64,000 nucleotides of DNA from Brachyspira intermedia PWS/A. Its GTDB lineage: Bacteria; Spirochaetota; Brachyspiria; Brachyspirales; Brachyspiraceae. Under the pieces are notes generated by a model. That model was not told the DNA's origin. It saw only the letters and a list, made by a program, of their open reading frames with translations, and searched no databases. Position numbers and translations under genes: made by a program. Of this stretch, positions 9,899-17,723 are shown in pieces. Location: contig NC_017243.1 in assembly GCF_000223215.1 (NCBI RefSeq), positions 1,798,001-1,862,000 on the forward strand, given 5' to 3'. Each line of letters starts with the position of its first letter. The first letter of the stretch is position 1.

Positions 9899-10108
9899 TA
9901 TGAATATAATAGTACAAAATATCTTGCGACTATATATTGGGATAATCAAACAGGAATAGGAATGACAGCCCGTTACAGACTTGTAATAATAGATGAAAAC
10001 AGTACCGAACAGGCTTGGTATGGCGGAAGTGATGAAACTGTTCAACCTGATGAAAATACTATTTGTACTAAATATGGTTTTGTTTTCGGATACATTCAAA
10101 ATTATTAA
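9899..10108 (+). pseudogene. 5'-deleted copy of the small lipoprotein gene at 11055-11612
   Basis: Translation from TAT 9899 to the stop at 10108 gives about 69 codons with strong similarity to the last third of the intact lipoprotein: shared Y-E-Y-N-S, I-Y-W-D-N-x-T-G, E-Q-A-W-Y-G-G, P-D-E-N-T and K-Y-G-F-V-F-G-Y-I-x-N-Y. There is no start codon, signal peptide or N-terminal half, so it is a remnant. The frame is still open, suggesting recent decay or gene conversion with the intact copy. A terminator like that of the intact gene follows. Confidence 0.8.
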
Positions 10109-10130
10109 TAAAAACTAGAAAATATATTAA

Positions 10131-10160
10131 GGAGCGGTATATAAAGCTGTTCCTTTTTTA
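10131..10160 (+). terminator. Terminator after the lipoprotein remnant
   Basis: GGAGCGG pairs with CTGTTCC (G-T pairs allowed), followed by TTTTTT. It is the counterpart of the hairpin at 11632-11661 behind the intact gene, so it was part of the duplicated segment. Confidence 0.7.
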
Positions 10161-10302
10161 TTGAAACTAAATCATTTTTTTATATACAAAAATATAATTA
10201 TTACATTTTATTAAACAATACGTTTTTTATATATACAAAAATAAAAACAATTCATTTTTTGAAAATTATATCATATTTTTATATTTAGATAATAAAAATG
10301 AC

Positions 10303-10331
10303 TTGATATAAAAAGTCTTATTTTATATAAT
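10303..10331 (+). promoter_or_regulatory. Promoter of the cobalamin-riboswitch operon
   Basis: TTGATA (10303-10308), 17-base spacer, TATAAT (10326-10331). The predicted start would be just upstream of the aptamer. The preceding 10161-10300 is A+T-rich with nothing else recognised. Confidence 0.75.
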
Positions 10332-10340
10332 ATAGTTAAA

Positions 10341-10466
10341 ATATATGGGAATGAGGGTGAAAATCCTTCGCTGGCACGCAACCGTAAAGCTTAGTTTTAT
10401 AAAATTACTAACGAAGTCGGATACCATTAACATAGGCGAGTGCACTACTAAAAAATCCTGCACTCC
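10341..10466 (+). ncRNA. Cobalamin riboswitch (short aptamer)
   Basis: The B12-box order is present: GGGAATGAGGGTGAAAATCC, then CTGGCACGCAACCGTAA, then GAAGTCGGATACC at 10413-10425. The peripheral arm found in long aptamers is replaced by a short TTAGT/ACTAA stem, as in compact class-II-like members. A hairpin follows (10438-10444 with 10459-10465), the position of the kissing-loop stem. Downstream anti-SD/SD pairing provides a translational off-switch. It controls two lipoproteins and probably the TonB receptor. Confidence 0.88.
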
Positions 10467-10507
10467 TTTATTAAAATTGCTATCAATTAAAAATTTAAAT
10501 AAAGGAG
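10463..10507 (+). promoter_or_regulatory. Anti-SD/SD expression platform of the riboswitch
   Basis: CTCCTTTATT (10463-10472) is a perfect 10-base complement of AATAAAGGAG (10498-10507), the Shine-Dalgarno region of the next gene. The anti-SD shares its first three bases with the right arm of the aptamer-proximal hairpin (10459-10465), so the two pairings compete. This indicates translational control. Confidence 0.7.
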
Positions 10508-10515
10508 CATTATTT

Positions 10516-11031
10516 ATGCAAAAACAAATCAAAATTTTATTAACAATTTTAATGGCTTTAGCCTTAGCAGTATCATGTGCTAAAAACAACCCAAACAATC
10601 CAACAGAAGACCCAAATACACCTCCAGATAATGAATGGGTAAATAACCCTAATTTTACTAAATTACAGCAAAAATGGAAGTATGATAATTATAATGGAGG
10701 ATATGATATTACAGCTGATAAAGTAGACGATTGGGCAGAAACTGCAGTTAATTATTCTGTTTCCATAAAATATATTAAGTGGATTAGCGATACTGCAGGT
10801 ATAATATATGGACAATATACTAGTGAACCATATTGGGCACCTGGTGTAAAAGGTAAATACTATGCATTCGCTTTTCTAAATTTAACAGAAACAACTATAG
10901 AAATTTCTGGAGCTTCTGGCGATGGTAATTATACTGATACTTTGACAGAAGCTATTTCAAAATTTACTGTTGATAATAGCGGTAAAGGTCCATATTTTGG
11001 TGTTTATTCAAAGTGCATAGTAACAAAATAA
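10516..11031 (+). CDS. Small lipoprotein in the B12-riboswitch operon (unknown function)
   Basis: A 171-residue protein with a lipoprotein signal ending at Cys21 (AVS-C), an Asn/Pro-rich linker, then a compact domain rich in Tyr and Trp (KLQQKWKYDNYNGGYDI, YTSEPYWAPGVKGKYYAF). I do not recognise the family. The start at 10516 is set by AAAGGAG at 10501-10507; the frame is open further upstream but that part is riboswitch. Being translated behind a cobalamin riboswitch and next to a TonB receptor suggests a surface or periplasmic aid in corrinoid capture. That role is inference. Confidence 0.8.
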   Translation: MQKQIKILLTILMALALAVSCAKNNPNNPTEDPNTPPDNEWVNNPNFTKLQQKWKYDNYNGGYDITADKVDDWAETAVNYSVSIKYIKWISDTAGIIYGQYTSEPYWAPGVKGKYYAFAFLNLTETTIEISGASGDGNYTDTLTEAISKFTVDNSGKGPYFGVYSKCIVTK

Positions 11032-11054
11032 ATTAAGCTTTTCAGAGGTTTTTT

Positions 11055-11612
11055 ATGAAAATAAAAAAATCATATTTATTAATCATAATATTTTCATTAA
11101 TAGTATCATGTTCCAATCCTGCAACTAATCCTGATAACAATAATAATGAAAATACTCAATCATCTGTAAAAGCAGTAACTTCAGGAATATATGCCATACA
11201 ATATGGCAGTAAAACTTCTGAAATTGATGTAACTGATAAAGCTAATTTACAAAATTTATGGTTCAATTTAGTAAACGGACAAACTGTTTATAAAGCAAAT
11301 GATTACAAAGTTATAGCTGGAAACTTCGACAATAATGCTAATTATTATGACAGTGCTGATAAAGCAAATATCAGAACAAAATTTATAGAGTGCGGAGTAT
11401 ATGAATATAATAGTAAAAAATATCTTGCTGCTATATATTGGGATAATGAAACAGGTGTAGGAAAGGAAATACGTTACAGACTGATCATAGTAGATGAAAA
11501 CGGTGCTGAACAGGCTTGGTATGGCGGCGGAAGTGATGAGAATGTTAAACCAGATGAAAATACTCAATGGGTTAAATATGGTTTTGTTTTCGGATATATA
11601 AAAAATTATTAA
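11055..11612 (+). CDS. Small lipoprotein, second in the B12-riboswitch operon (unknown function)
   Basis: A 185-residue protein with lipoprotein signal ending at Cys19 (IVS-C) and an Asn-rich linker to about residue 35. Two similar halves may be present: a YAIQYGSKTSEIDVTD...LWFNLVNG segment and a later G-V-Y-E-Y-N-S-K-K-Y-L-A-A-I-Y-W-D-N segment. No known domain was recognised. It lies 23 bases after the first lipoprotein, with a TTTTTT(ATG) leader and weak AGAGG site. A 5'-deleted copy lies at 9899-10108. A role in corrinoid binding is suggested only by context. Confidence 0.8.
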   Translation: MKIKKSYLLIIIFSLIVSCSNPATNPDNNNNENTQSSVKAVTSGIYAIQYGSKTSEIDVTDKANLQNLWFNLVNGQTVYKANDYKVIAGNFDNNANYYDSADKANIRTKFIECGVYEYNSKKYLAAIYWDNETGVGKEIRYRLIIVDENGAEQAWYGGGSDENVKPDENTQWVKYGFVFGYIKNY

Positions 11613-11631
11613 TTTATTAAAACTTTATAAA

Positions 11632-11661
11632 TAAAGGAGCGGTCAAAAGCCGTTCCTTTTC
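11632..11661 (+). terminator. Hairpin between lipoprotein gene and TonB receptor gene
   Basis: GGAGCGG pairs with CCGTTCC (one G-T pair) around CAAAAG-type loop sequence and is followed by TTTT. The short U-tract suggests a partial terminator that leaves read-through into the receptor gene. Confidence 0.65.
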
Positions 11662-11694
11662 ATATAAAATAATACAAATACTTCTATATAAAAA

Positions 11695-13677
11695 ATGAAA
11701 AAACTAAATATTTACTTCACAGCATTATTTATTATAACAGCAATATTTTTTAATCATCAAAACATCAATGCACAAACTTACCTTATAAGAGAACTTAAAG
11801 GCGGTATTTGGGTTACTTCTCAAGTTGAAATTACTAATGCAGTTCAGACTAATCAAACCAATAATGCAGCTGCTCCAAATATTCCTAAAACTCCTATAAA
11901 AATTAATAATAATGTAATAACATCTGAAGAAATTGAAAGAAGAGGATATAAAAATGCTCAGGAAGTATTAGCCAATCAGCCCGGATTCGTCAATAAAGGT
12001 TCTTATATGGGTAATGAAACAGTTGAACCTGCAGGCGGAAGTGCCGACAACATGAAAATATATGTTAATGGCGTGCTTATGAATACAGCTAAAGGAAATG
12101 CTGATGCAGGTGTTGATTTAAGAAGAATACCTTCAAACTTGATAGAAAAAATTGAAATTATAGGAAACTCTATTTATATAACTACTAAAACACCAGTAGA
12201 AGATATTTTATTAATATCATTGGGTTATGGTGCATATAATACTATTACGCCATCAATACTCTTCTCTAAAAATTTTGACAACAAACATATTGTAACTTTT
12301 ACAGCAGATTCTTATTATACTGACGGAGATTATTATTATGATTTCTCAAACCAAGCAGGAAAACCTATAATAGGATATCTTAATGATAATAAACAACTTA
12401 TTATAAACTCATCATTAGATTATAGATATAATTTTGAAAATAAAGATTATTTAAGGGCTTTTGTTAATATATCATATTCGGATGCAGTATCAAAATATAA
12501 ATTACCTCCGGACAATACAACCGATTCATGGTTTAAATTTACCACATTAACATCATCTATATCATATAATGGATTTTCTGATATACTTGATTACAATGTA
12601 AATTTATCTTATGTATTTGATTCTTTTGTAGACAGACCATATTATCAATATGGAAAACCTATTTCAGACTATCAATCACATGGCATATCTTTAAATGCTA
12701 ATATTTCAAGAATGGACGAGCTTTTACCAAATACAATAACATTATATAATAAATTAACGCCTGAATATAGATATGATTTTTTAATGGAAGATAAAAACGC
12801 AGTAGAAACAAATTATAATTTCATACCTCAAAGACATTCTTTATCATTATTATATGAACCTCAATTATCATTTGGTTATTGGGATAATAATACACCGATA
12901 TTTTCATTACTTCCAAGTATTAAATATGAATTTCAGCATGAAGATTTTGAAAATAACAGGAATAATAATTATTTAGCATATACTGTTGGATTTAACTTAA
13001 ACTTTTATAAAGGATACAGTTTATATTTTTCATATTCTCATGATTATTCTGTACCTACATTCAATGATTTATTTTATAATAATTTTGGAAACCCAAATTT
13101 AAAACCTGAAGAGTACAATCAAATATATACTAAACTTACTTTAGAACCGATAACTAATTTAAAAATAGAAACATCTTATGCCTACACAGTATATACAAAT
13201 AAAATAGTTTGGTATTCAACAATTCCTCAAAATGTAGACTCAGCTATCTCTCATATAGTTACGCCAAGTATAGAATATAGTATACCTTTTGCCCAGTATC
13301 ATAAAATAAAAACAAAAATAGGTTATTCTTATCAGCTTGCATATATGGGTAAAGATAAACTGCCAAAAATAGGTTTGCCGGAGCATGTAGTTACTGCATT
13401 ATTAGGTTATGACTTTGTACCAAAAAATAAAGTATTAAGTTCATTATCGTTAAATATTTACTATACCTACTCTACTCCAAGACCTTTATCTGAATATAAG
13501 CCTATATATTATTCAGAAGTTTTTCATGATTTCAATATATCATTCTATTCTATATGGTTTGAGCATTTGATATTTTCTATGCATTTTAAAAATATTTTAA
13601 ATAGAACTCCTATTCTATCTACATACTCCATTGCTAAGCCATTTACTTGGGAATTTGAGATTGGATATAATTTTTAG
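11695..13677 (+). CDS. TonB-dependent outer-membrane receptor, probable cobalamin (BtuB-like) receptor
   Basis: Outer-membrane gated beta-barrel. A signal peptide (to about residue 26, NINA-QT) is followed by an N-terminal extension, then a plug domain: EEIERRGYKNAQEVLANQPGFV, a D-N-M-K-I-Y-V-N-G-V-L-M-N segment and I-P-S-N-L-I-E-K-I-E-I-I-G. The rest shows repeated amphipathic strands, and the chain ends in aromatic F, as barrel proteins do. Conserved V-P-T-F-N-D-L-F-Y-N-N-F-G-N-P-N-L-K-P-E matches the family. At 660 residues it resembles BtuB-sized receptors. Position in a B12-riboswitch operon supports cobalamin as ligand. The ribosome site is weak, so translation may be coupled or poor. 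Confidence 0.88.
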   Translation: MKKLNIYFTALFIITAIFFNHQNINAQTYLIRELKGGIWVTSQVEITNAVQTNQTNNAAAPNIPKTPIKINNNVITSEEIERRGYKNAQEVLANQPGFVNKGSYMGNETVEPAGGSADNMKIYVNGVLMNTAKGNADAGVDLRRIPSNLIEKIEIIGNSIYITTKTPVEDILLISLGYGAYNTITPSILFSKNFDNKHIVTFTADSYYTDGDYYYDFSNQAGKPIIGYLNDNKQLIINSSLDYRYNFENKDYLRAFVNISYSDAVSKYKLPPDNTTDSWFKFTTLTSSISYNGFSDILDYNVNLSYVFDSFVDRPYYQYGKPISDYQSHGISLNANISRMDELLPNTITLYNKLTPEYRYDFLMEDKNAVETNYNFIPQRHSLSLLYEPQLSFGYWDNNTPIFSLLPSIKYEFQHEDFENNRNNNYLAYTVGFNLNFYKGYSLYFSYSHDYSVPTFNDLFYNNFGNPNLKPEEYNQIYTKLTLEPITNLKIETSYAYTVYTNKIVWYSTIPQNVDSAISHIVTPSIEYSIPFAQYHKIKTKIGYSYQLAYMGKDKLPKIGLPEHVVTALLGYDFVPKNKVLSSLSLNIYYTYSTPRPLSEYKPIYYSEVFHDFNISFYSIWFEHLIFSMHFKNILNRTPILSTYSIAKPFTWEFEIGYNF

Positions 13678-13689
13678 TAAAAATAAAAG

Positions 13690-13715
13690 AATGAATAAAA
13701 TATTTATTCTTAATA
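13690..13715 (+). terminator. Weak A+T-rich hairpin after the TonB receptor gene
   Basis: AAGAATGAATA pairs with TATTTATTCTT (one G-T pair) across an AAA loop. There is no clear U-tract directly after it, so termination efficiency is uncertain. Confidence 0.4.
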
Positions 13716-13800
13716 AAATGAAACATTCATAATTTTTTGTTTTATATCAAACATATTGCTCAAAAATATGAAACAAATTTAGTATTTTAATAATATTCTA

Positions 13801-13828
13801 TTGACTTTTATGTACATACCTATATACT
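13801..13828 (+). promoter_or_regulatory. Promoter of the pduQ-like gene
   Basis: TTGACT, 16-base spacer, TATACT, about 55 bases before the ATG. The -10 matches that of the downstream pdu operon promoter. Upstream ATGAAACAAAT resembles TTGAAACAA copies in the pdu leader. AGCTCC in the leader could pair with the ribosome site GGAGTT. Confidence 0.6.
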
Positions 13829-13885
13829 TAATATTAGTAGAGCTCCAATAAATGTTCTGCCTATATGCTGTAATAGGAGTTATCA

Positions 13886-15019
13886 ATGATAGAATTCATA
13901 TTAAATACAAAAATAATATCTGGTCATAACGCTTTATTAGAATTAGACTTTTCAAAATTTAAAAGAGTTTCTATTTTTACAGATAATAATATGCTTAAAA
14001 TTGGAGCTTGTGATTCAACTATAGAATTAATGAAAAAAAATAATATTGATTATGAAATTTTTTCGGATATAGAACCTGATCCTAGCTTTGAAATAGTTAT
14101 AAAATGCTTGAGTAAAATTTTAACATTTGAATCTGATACTATAATAGCCATAGGAGGCGGTTCTGTAATAGACACTGCTAAATCTGTTATATATTTTGCT
14201 TTGGAAATAAATAAAAGAATGCCAAGCGGTTTAAAAAAGCCTTTTTTCATAGCAGTTCCAACTACAAGCGGTACAGGTTCTGAAGTTACTTCATATGCTG
14301 TAATCACTGATAAAGAAAATCATCAGAAAGTTCCTCTGCTTTCAAATAAAATGCTTCCTGATATAGCTTTATTAGATTCTCAATTTACTTTGACTGTACC
14401 TCCTAGAATAACCGCTGAAACAGGAATGGATGTTATGACTCATGCCTTTGAGTCTTATGTATCTGTTAATTCAAGCCCATTTACTATGCCTTATAGTGAA
14501 TATGCTATAATAGGTGTTTTTAATAATATTTCAAAAGCCGTTCATGATGGAAAAGATGTTAAAGCTAGAATAGCTATGCATGAACTATCTTGTACTGCAG
14601 GAATAGCTTTTAATAATGCAGGCTTAGGTTTAATACATGCTATGGCTCATGCTTTAGGAGGAAGATTCAGGCAGCCTCATGGAAGAGCCAATGCTATATT
14701 AATGCCTTATGTTATAGAATATAATGCTAAGCACTGTAAAAAATCTGCTGCTAAATATGCAAAAATTATAAGCCTATTAAATGTTAAAAATATAGATGAT
14801 GATATCACTGCAAGTAAAATATTAAAAGCTCTTATTTTAGAATTAAATAAAACAATAGGAATAAATGAAAAAATAACAGACTATGGCGTAGATAAAACAG
14901 AATTTGAAAATGCAATAGATGAAATGGCTTCACATGCTCTTAAAGATGTATGTATATTAACTAATCCTGTTAAGCCTAGTTTGGAAGATGTAAAAAATCT
15001 ATATAGAAATCTTATTTAA
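13886..15019 (+). CDS. pduQ: Iron-containing alcohol dehydrogenase, PduQ-like (1-propanol dehydrogenase)
   Basis: Reduces propionaldehyde to 1-propanol with NADH, recycling NAD+ for PduP. It has the Fe-ADH NAD-binding GGGSVIDTAK at 90-99, PTTSGTGSEVTSYAVI, TGMDVMTHAFE and the metal motif region HAMAHALGGRFRQPHGRANA. The opening and closing parts (R-x-x-SGH/Q-type N-terminus, LKDVCILTNPVKPS near the end) resemble PduQ more closely than general butanol dehydrogenases. At 377 residues it has PduQ length. It sits alone, 4.6 kb from the end of the pdu operon and on the opposite strand, with its own promoter. GGAG precedes the ATG by about nine bases. Confidence 0.85.
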   Translation: MIEFILNTKIISGHNALLELDFSKFKRVSIFTDNNMLKIGACDSTIELMKKNNIDYEIFSDIEPDPSFEIVIKCLSKILTFESDTIIAIGGGSVIDTAKSVIYFALEINKRMPSGLKKPFFIAVPTTSGTGSEVTSYAVITDKENHQKVPLLSNKMLPDIALLDSQFTLTVPPRITAETGMDVMTHAFESYVSVNSSPFTMPYSEYAIIGVFNNISKAVHDGKDVKARIAMHELSCTAGIAFNNAGLGLIHAMAHALGGRFRQPHGRANAILMPYVIEYNAKHCKKSAAKYAKIISLLNVKNIDDDITASKILKALILELNKTIGINEKITDYGVDKTEFENAIDEMASHALKDVCILTNPVKPSLEDVKNLYRNLI

Positions 15020-15157
15020 AAAATAATTATAATTTATTGATTTTATGGTATTTTCTATATATAAAAATTATTTATTTTAATTTTAATAAAAAATATTTTG
15101 CAATTTTAATTTACTTTAGTATAATCTTTTATATATAAAAAATATAATGAGTTTCTT

Positions 15158-16927
15158 ATGTTAAAAGATATATCTAATTATATAAAATATAGAATTGACA
15201 GAATGCTTAATAAAGGGCTTTTCTATCAATTAATGCTTTTAGTATTCGCAATTATAATTCTGCTTTTAATAGTATCAATATTTATAATAGTATTTTTTCA
15301 GTATCCGCCTAAAGATGCATTTTGGGATAGTTTGATGCAGTTTATAGATACTGGAAATATATCATCTGTTGAAGGAAATACCGGTATTGTTATAACTTTT
15401 TTAATGGTAACTTTTGTAGGGGTATGTGGTTGGGGTTCTCTTATAGCTATGATTAATAAGGCTTTGCAAGATAGAATAAATAATCTAAGCAAAGGCAATG
15501 CATTTATAATGGAAAAAAATCATGCCATTATTTTAGGATACGGTGAAGAAGCTCTCACTATAATAGAAGAATTCATTAAAGCCAAAGTAAAAACTATTGT
15601 AATATTATCTGAACATAATGTTGATGTAATAAGAAAAAGAGTTTCATTTATAAAAGGATATAAAAAAACTAATATAATAATAAGAGAAGGAACTACAAGC
15701 AGAATAGAAAATATAAAACTATTAAATATATCAAAATCATCAAGCATATCAATAATTAATAATGATGATACAGAATCACTAAATATATTATTAGCTCTAA
15801 AAAAGATTATAGAAGAAATTGAAGAAAATAAAATTGAAAACAAAATTAATATATGTGTATTAGTTCATGAAGAGGATACTATTGAAATAATAAAATCTAT
15901 TGAAAATAAAAACTTTGTTATTCATGTAATTTATAAATATGAAATTCTTTATAAACTTATAGCACAAAGCATAATTTATACAGGACTAAGCAATGTTTAT
16001 GAGGATTTATTTTCTAATGACGGAAATGTCTTTTATATAGAAAATGATCATGATTTTGATAATTGGAAATTTGAAGATGCTGCTTCAAAATATTTTGATA
16101 AGGGCATGATATTACTTGGAATAACAAAGGAAGATAAAAGTCAAATTTTAATACCTAATTATGATTATATAATAAAAAAAGAAAACAGACTAATAATATT
16201 ATCAAAAAACAATTATGATAATACTATAAAAGAATATCCTGATATAAAACCTAATATTATTAAATATAAAAACAATATTCTATTAATATGTGAAGAAAAA
16301 AAATATAATGAAATAATAAAAGAAATTTCAGAATATATAGAAAATAATAATATCACTATGTTAAGTTATGATTTGATAAAATCTCAAAAGAACAAATATA
16401 AATTCATGCTAGAAAAACTAAAAAAAGAAAATACAACAAAAATAGTATTAATATCAGAGGATAATATCACAGATGTAAAAAGTATTAATATACTTTTAAT
16501 AATAAGAGAAATAATAAAAAAAGAAAAATTAAATATAGCAATATTATCATTATTAAATTCTATACAAAAGAGAAATTTAATATATTCAGATGATGTAAGA
16601 GACTTTATAGTAAGCGGTAAACTTATAGGTATGCTTATGGCTCAGGCTTCTATAAGTTCAAATATACTATATATTTTCTATGGTCTTCTAAGCAGAAATG
16701 GAAAAGATATCATAATGTCTCCATATTCTGATTATTTCAATGAATCAAGAACTTTTAAAGATGTATATTTTACTCTATTAAAGAAAAAGATAATCTTAAT
16801 AGGTATTAAAAGATACAATGATATTATTTTAAATCCTAATTCCGAATGTATGCTTGATAATAAAGATGAAATTGTAATTATAACAAACTATATATTAGAA
16901 GAAGAAAATGAAGAATTAATTTTTTAA
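15158..16927 (+). CDS. CASTOR/POLLUX-type ion-channel regulator with RCK (TrkA-N) domains
   Basis: Membrane protein predicted to be a ligand-gated cation channel or transport regulator. Two hydrophobic segments (about 22-48 and 74-98) flank a pore-loop-like region (FWDSLMQFIDTGNISSVEG), followed by a Rossmann RCK domain beginning HAIILGYGEEALTIIEE at about 124 and a second half with NILLICEEKKYNEIIKEI. The arrangement matches the CASTOR/POLLUX mid-domain family found in bacteria and plant nuclear envelopes. The 589 residues are Lys/Ile/Asn-rich but motif spacing is intact. It appears monocistronic. The transported ion is not evident. Confidence 0.8.
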   Translation: MLKDISNYIKYRIDRMLNKGLFYQLMLLVFAIIILLLIVSIFIIVFFQYPPKDAFWDSLMQFIDTGNISSVEGNTGIVITFLMVTFVGVCGWGSLIAMINKALQDRINNLSKGNAFIMEKNHAIILGYGEEALTIIEEFIKAKVKTIVILSEHNVDVIRKRVSFIKGYKKTNIIIREGTTSRIENIKLLNISKSSSISIINNDDTESLNILLALKKIIEEIEENKIENKINICVLVHEEDTIEIIKSIENKNFVIHVIYKYEILYKLIAQSIIYTGLSNVYEDLFSNDGNVFYIENDHDFDNWKFEDAASKYFDKGMILLGITKEDKSQILIPNYDYIIKKENRLIILSKNNYDNTIKEYPDIKPNIIKYKNNILLICEEKKYNEIIKEISEYIENNNITMLSYDLIKSQKNKYKFMLEKLKKENTTKIVLISEDNITDVKSINILLIIREIIKKEKLNIAILSLLNSIQKRNLIYSDDVRDFIVSGKLIGMLMAQASISSNILYIFYGLLSRNGKDIIMSPYSDYFNESRTFKDVYFTLLKKKIILIGIKRYNDIILNPNSECMLDNKDEIVIITNYILEEENEELIF

Positions 16928-16947
16928 TATATTTTACTATAATAACA

Positions 16948-17292
16948 TTATTCTAAAAGTTTTATTATATTATTATAATTGTTCATCTTAGCATAATATA
17001 GTGCATCATTTCCATGTTTATTTACTATAGATTTATCTGCATTTGCTTTTATTAACAGTTCTACAACTTTTACATGCCCTTCCATACATGCTAATATAAG
17101 AGCAGTATTTCCTACATCATCTTGTATATTAACATTAATATTTTTAGCAATTATTTTTTCTATAACATCTTCATCTCCGAATATTGCGGCATCTAAAAAT
17201 GTTTCTTCATCTTGATTCAATGGATAAAGTTTATTAAATGATATAAAAGTCAAAGCAATAATCATTAATGGTATGAGTATAATATTTTTCAT
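16948..17292 (-). CDS. Small exported ankyrin-repeat protein
   Basis: A 114-residue protein with an N-terminal signal or anchor segment (IILIPLMIIALTFISF) and about three ankyrin repeats from residue 30: DEETFLDAAIFGDEDVIEKII, then GNTALILACMEGHVKVVELLIKANADKSIVN, then GNDALYYAKMNNYNNIIKLL. Such short exported ankyrin proteins probably bind proteins in the envelope; the partner is unknown. It converges on the potassium-type channel gene and lies downstream of the two tRNA genes on the same strand. Confidence 0.82.
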   Translation of the reverse strand: MKNIILIPLMIIALTFISFNKLYPLNQDEETFLDAAIFGDEDVIEKIIAKNINVNIQDDVGNTALILACMEGHVKVVELLIKANADKSIVNKHGNDALYYAKMNNYNNIIKLLE

Positions 17293-17392
17293 TATGAATA
17301 TCCTCCTCTTTTATTATCGGAGAAAAATTATTTATAGTTAAAATAATAAAACCATTCTCAAATAATATTTAAGAATGGCTTTATGACCGATG

Positions 17393-17466
17393 TGGAGGTT
17401 ATGGGGATCGAACCCACGACCTACTGCGTGCAAGGCAGTCGCTCTCCCAAACTGAGCTAAACCCCC
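17393..17466 (-). tRNA. tRNA-Ala (anticodon UGC)
   Basis: 74-base cloverleaf on the minus strand. Acceptor GGGGGTT pairs with AACCTCC, D-arm GCTCAGTTTGGGAGAGC, anticodon stem ACTGC/GCAGT with loop CTTGCAC (anticodon TGC), T-arm with GGTTCGATCCC. Discriminator A73; CCA is not encoded (ACA follows). It lies 30 bases after tRNA-Ile in the same transcript. Confidence 0.95.
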
Positions 17467-17496
17467 GATTATATAATAACAAAGAACCTGAGCGTG

Positions 17497-17570
17497 TGGG
17501 CCTGGGAGGAATTGAACCACCGACCTTTCGATTATCAGTCGAACGCTCTAGCCATCTGAGCTACAGGCCC
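17497..17570 (-). tRNA. tRNA-Ile (anticodon GAU)
   Basis: 74-base cloverleaf on the minus strand. Acceptor GGGCCTG pairs with CAGGCCC, D-arm GCTCAGATGGCTAGAGC, anticodon stem TTCGA/TCGAA with loop CTGATAA (anticodon GAT), T-arm with GGTTCAATTCC. Discriminator A; CCA is not encoded. The Ile-Ala pair here is not inside an rRNA operon. Confidence 0.95.
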
Positions 17571-17600
17571 TTTAATTTATTTATCAACGATATGTATTAG

Positions 17601-17628
17601 ATTATAGCACACTTTAAAAAAATAGCAA
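17601..17628 (-). promoter_or_regulatory. Promoter of the tRNA-Ile/tRNA-Ala transcript
   Basis: Minus-strand TTGCTA (17623-17628), 16-base spacer, TATAAT (17601-17606), ending 30 bases before the tRNA-Ile 5' end. Confidence 0.7.
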
Positions 17629-17723
17629 GTGCTTTTTTTAATTTTTTATATAATTTTTATATAAATTAATAAAACTTTATAAAATATATTGTAAAAAAAC
17701 GCTTTATATTATACTATAAATAT

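Noticed and set aside
10345-10515. An upstream extension of the first lipoprotein's reading frame
   Set aside because: The region is the cobalamin riboswitch; the lipoprotein signal and ribosome site fix the start at 10516.
17338-17520. A 60-codon open frame on the minus strand
   Set aside because: It lies across the tRNA-Ala gene and is an accident of tRNA sequence.
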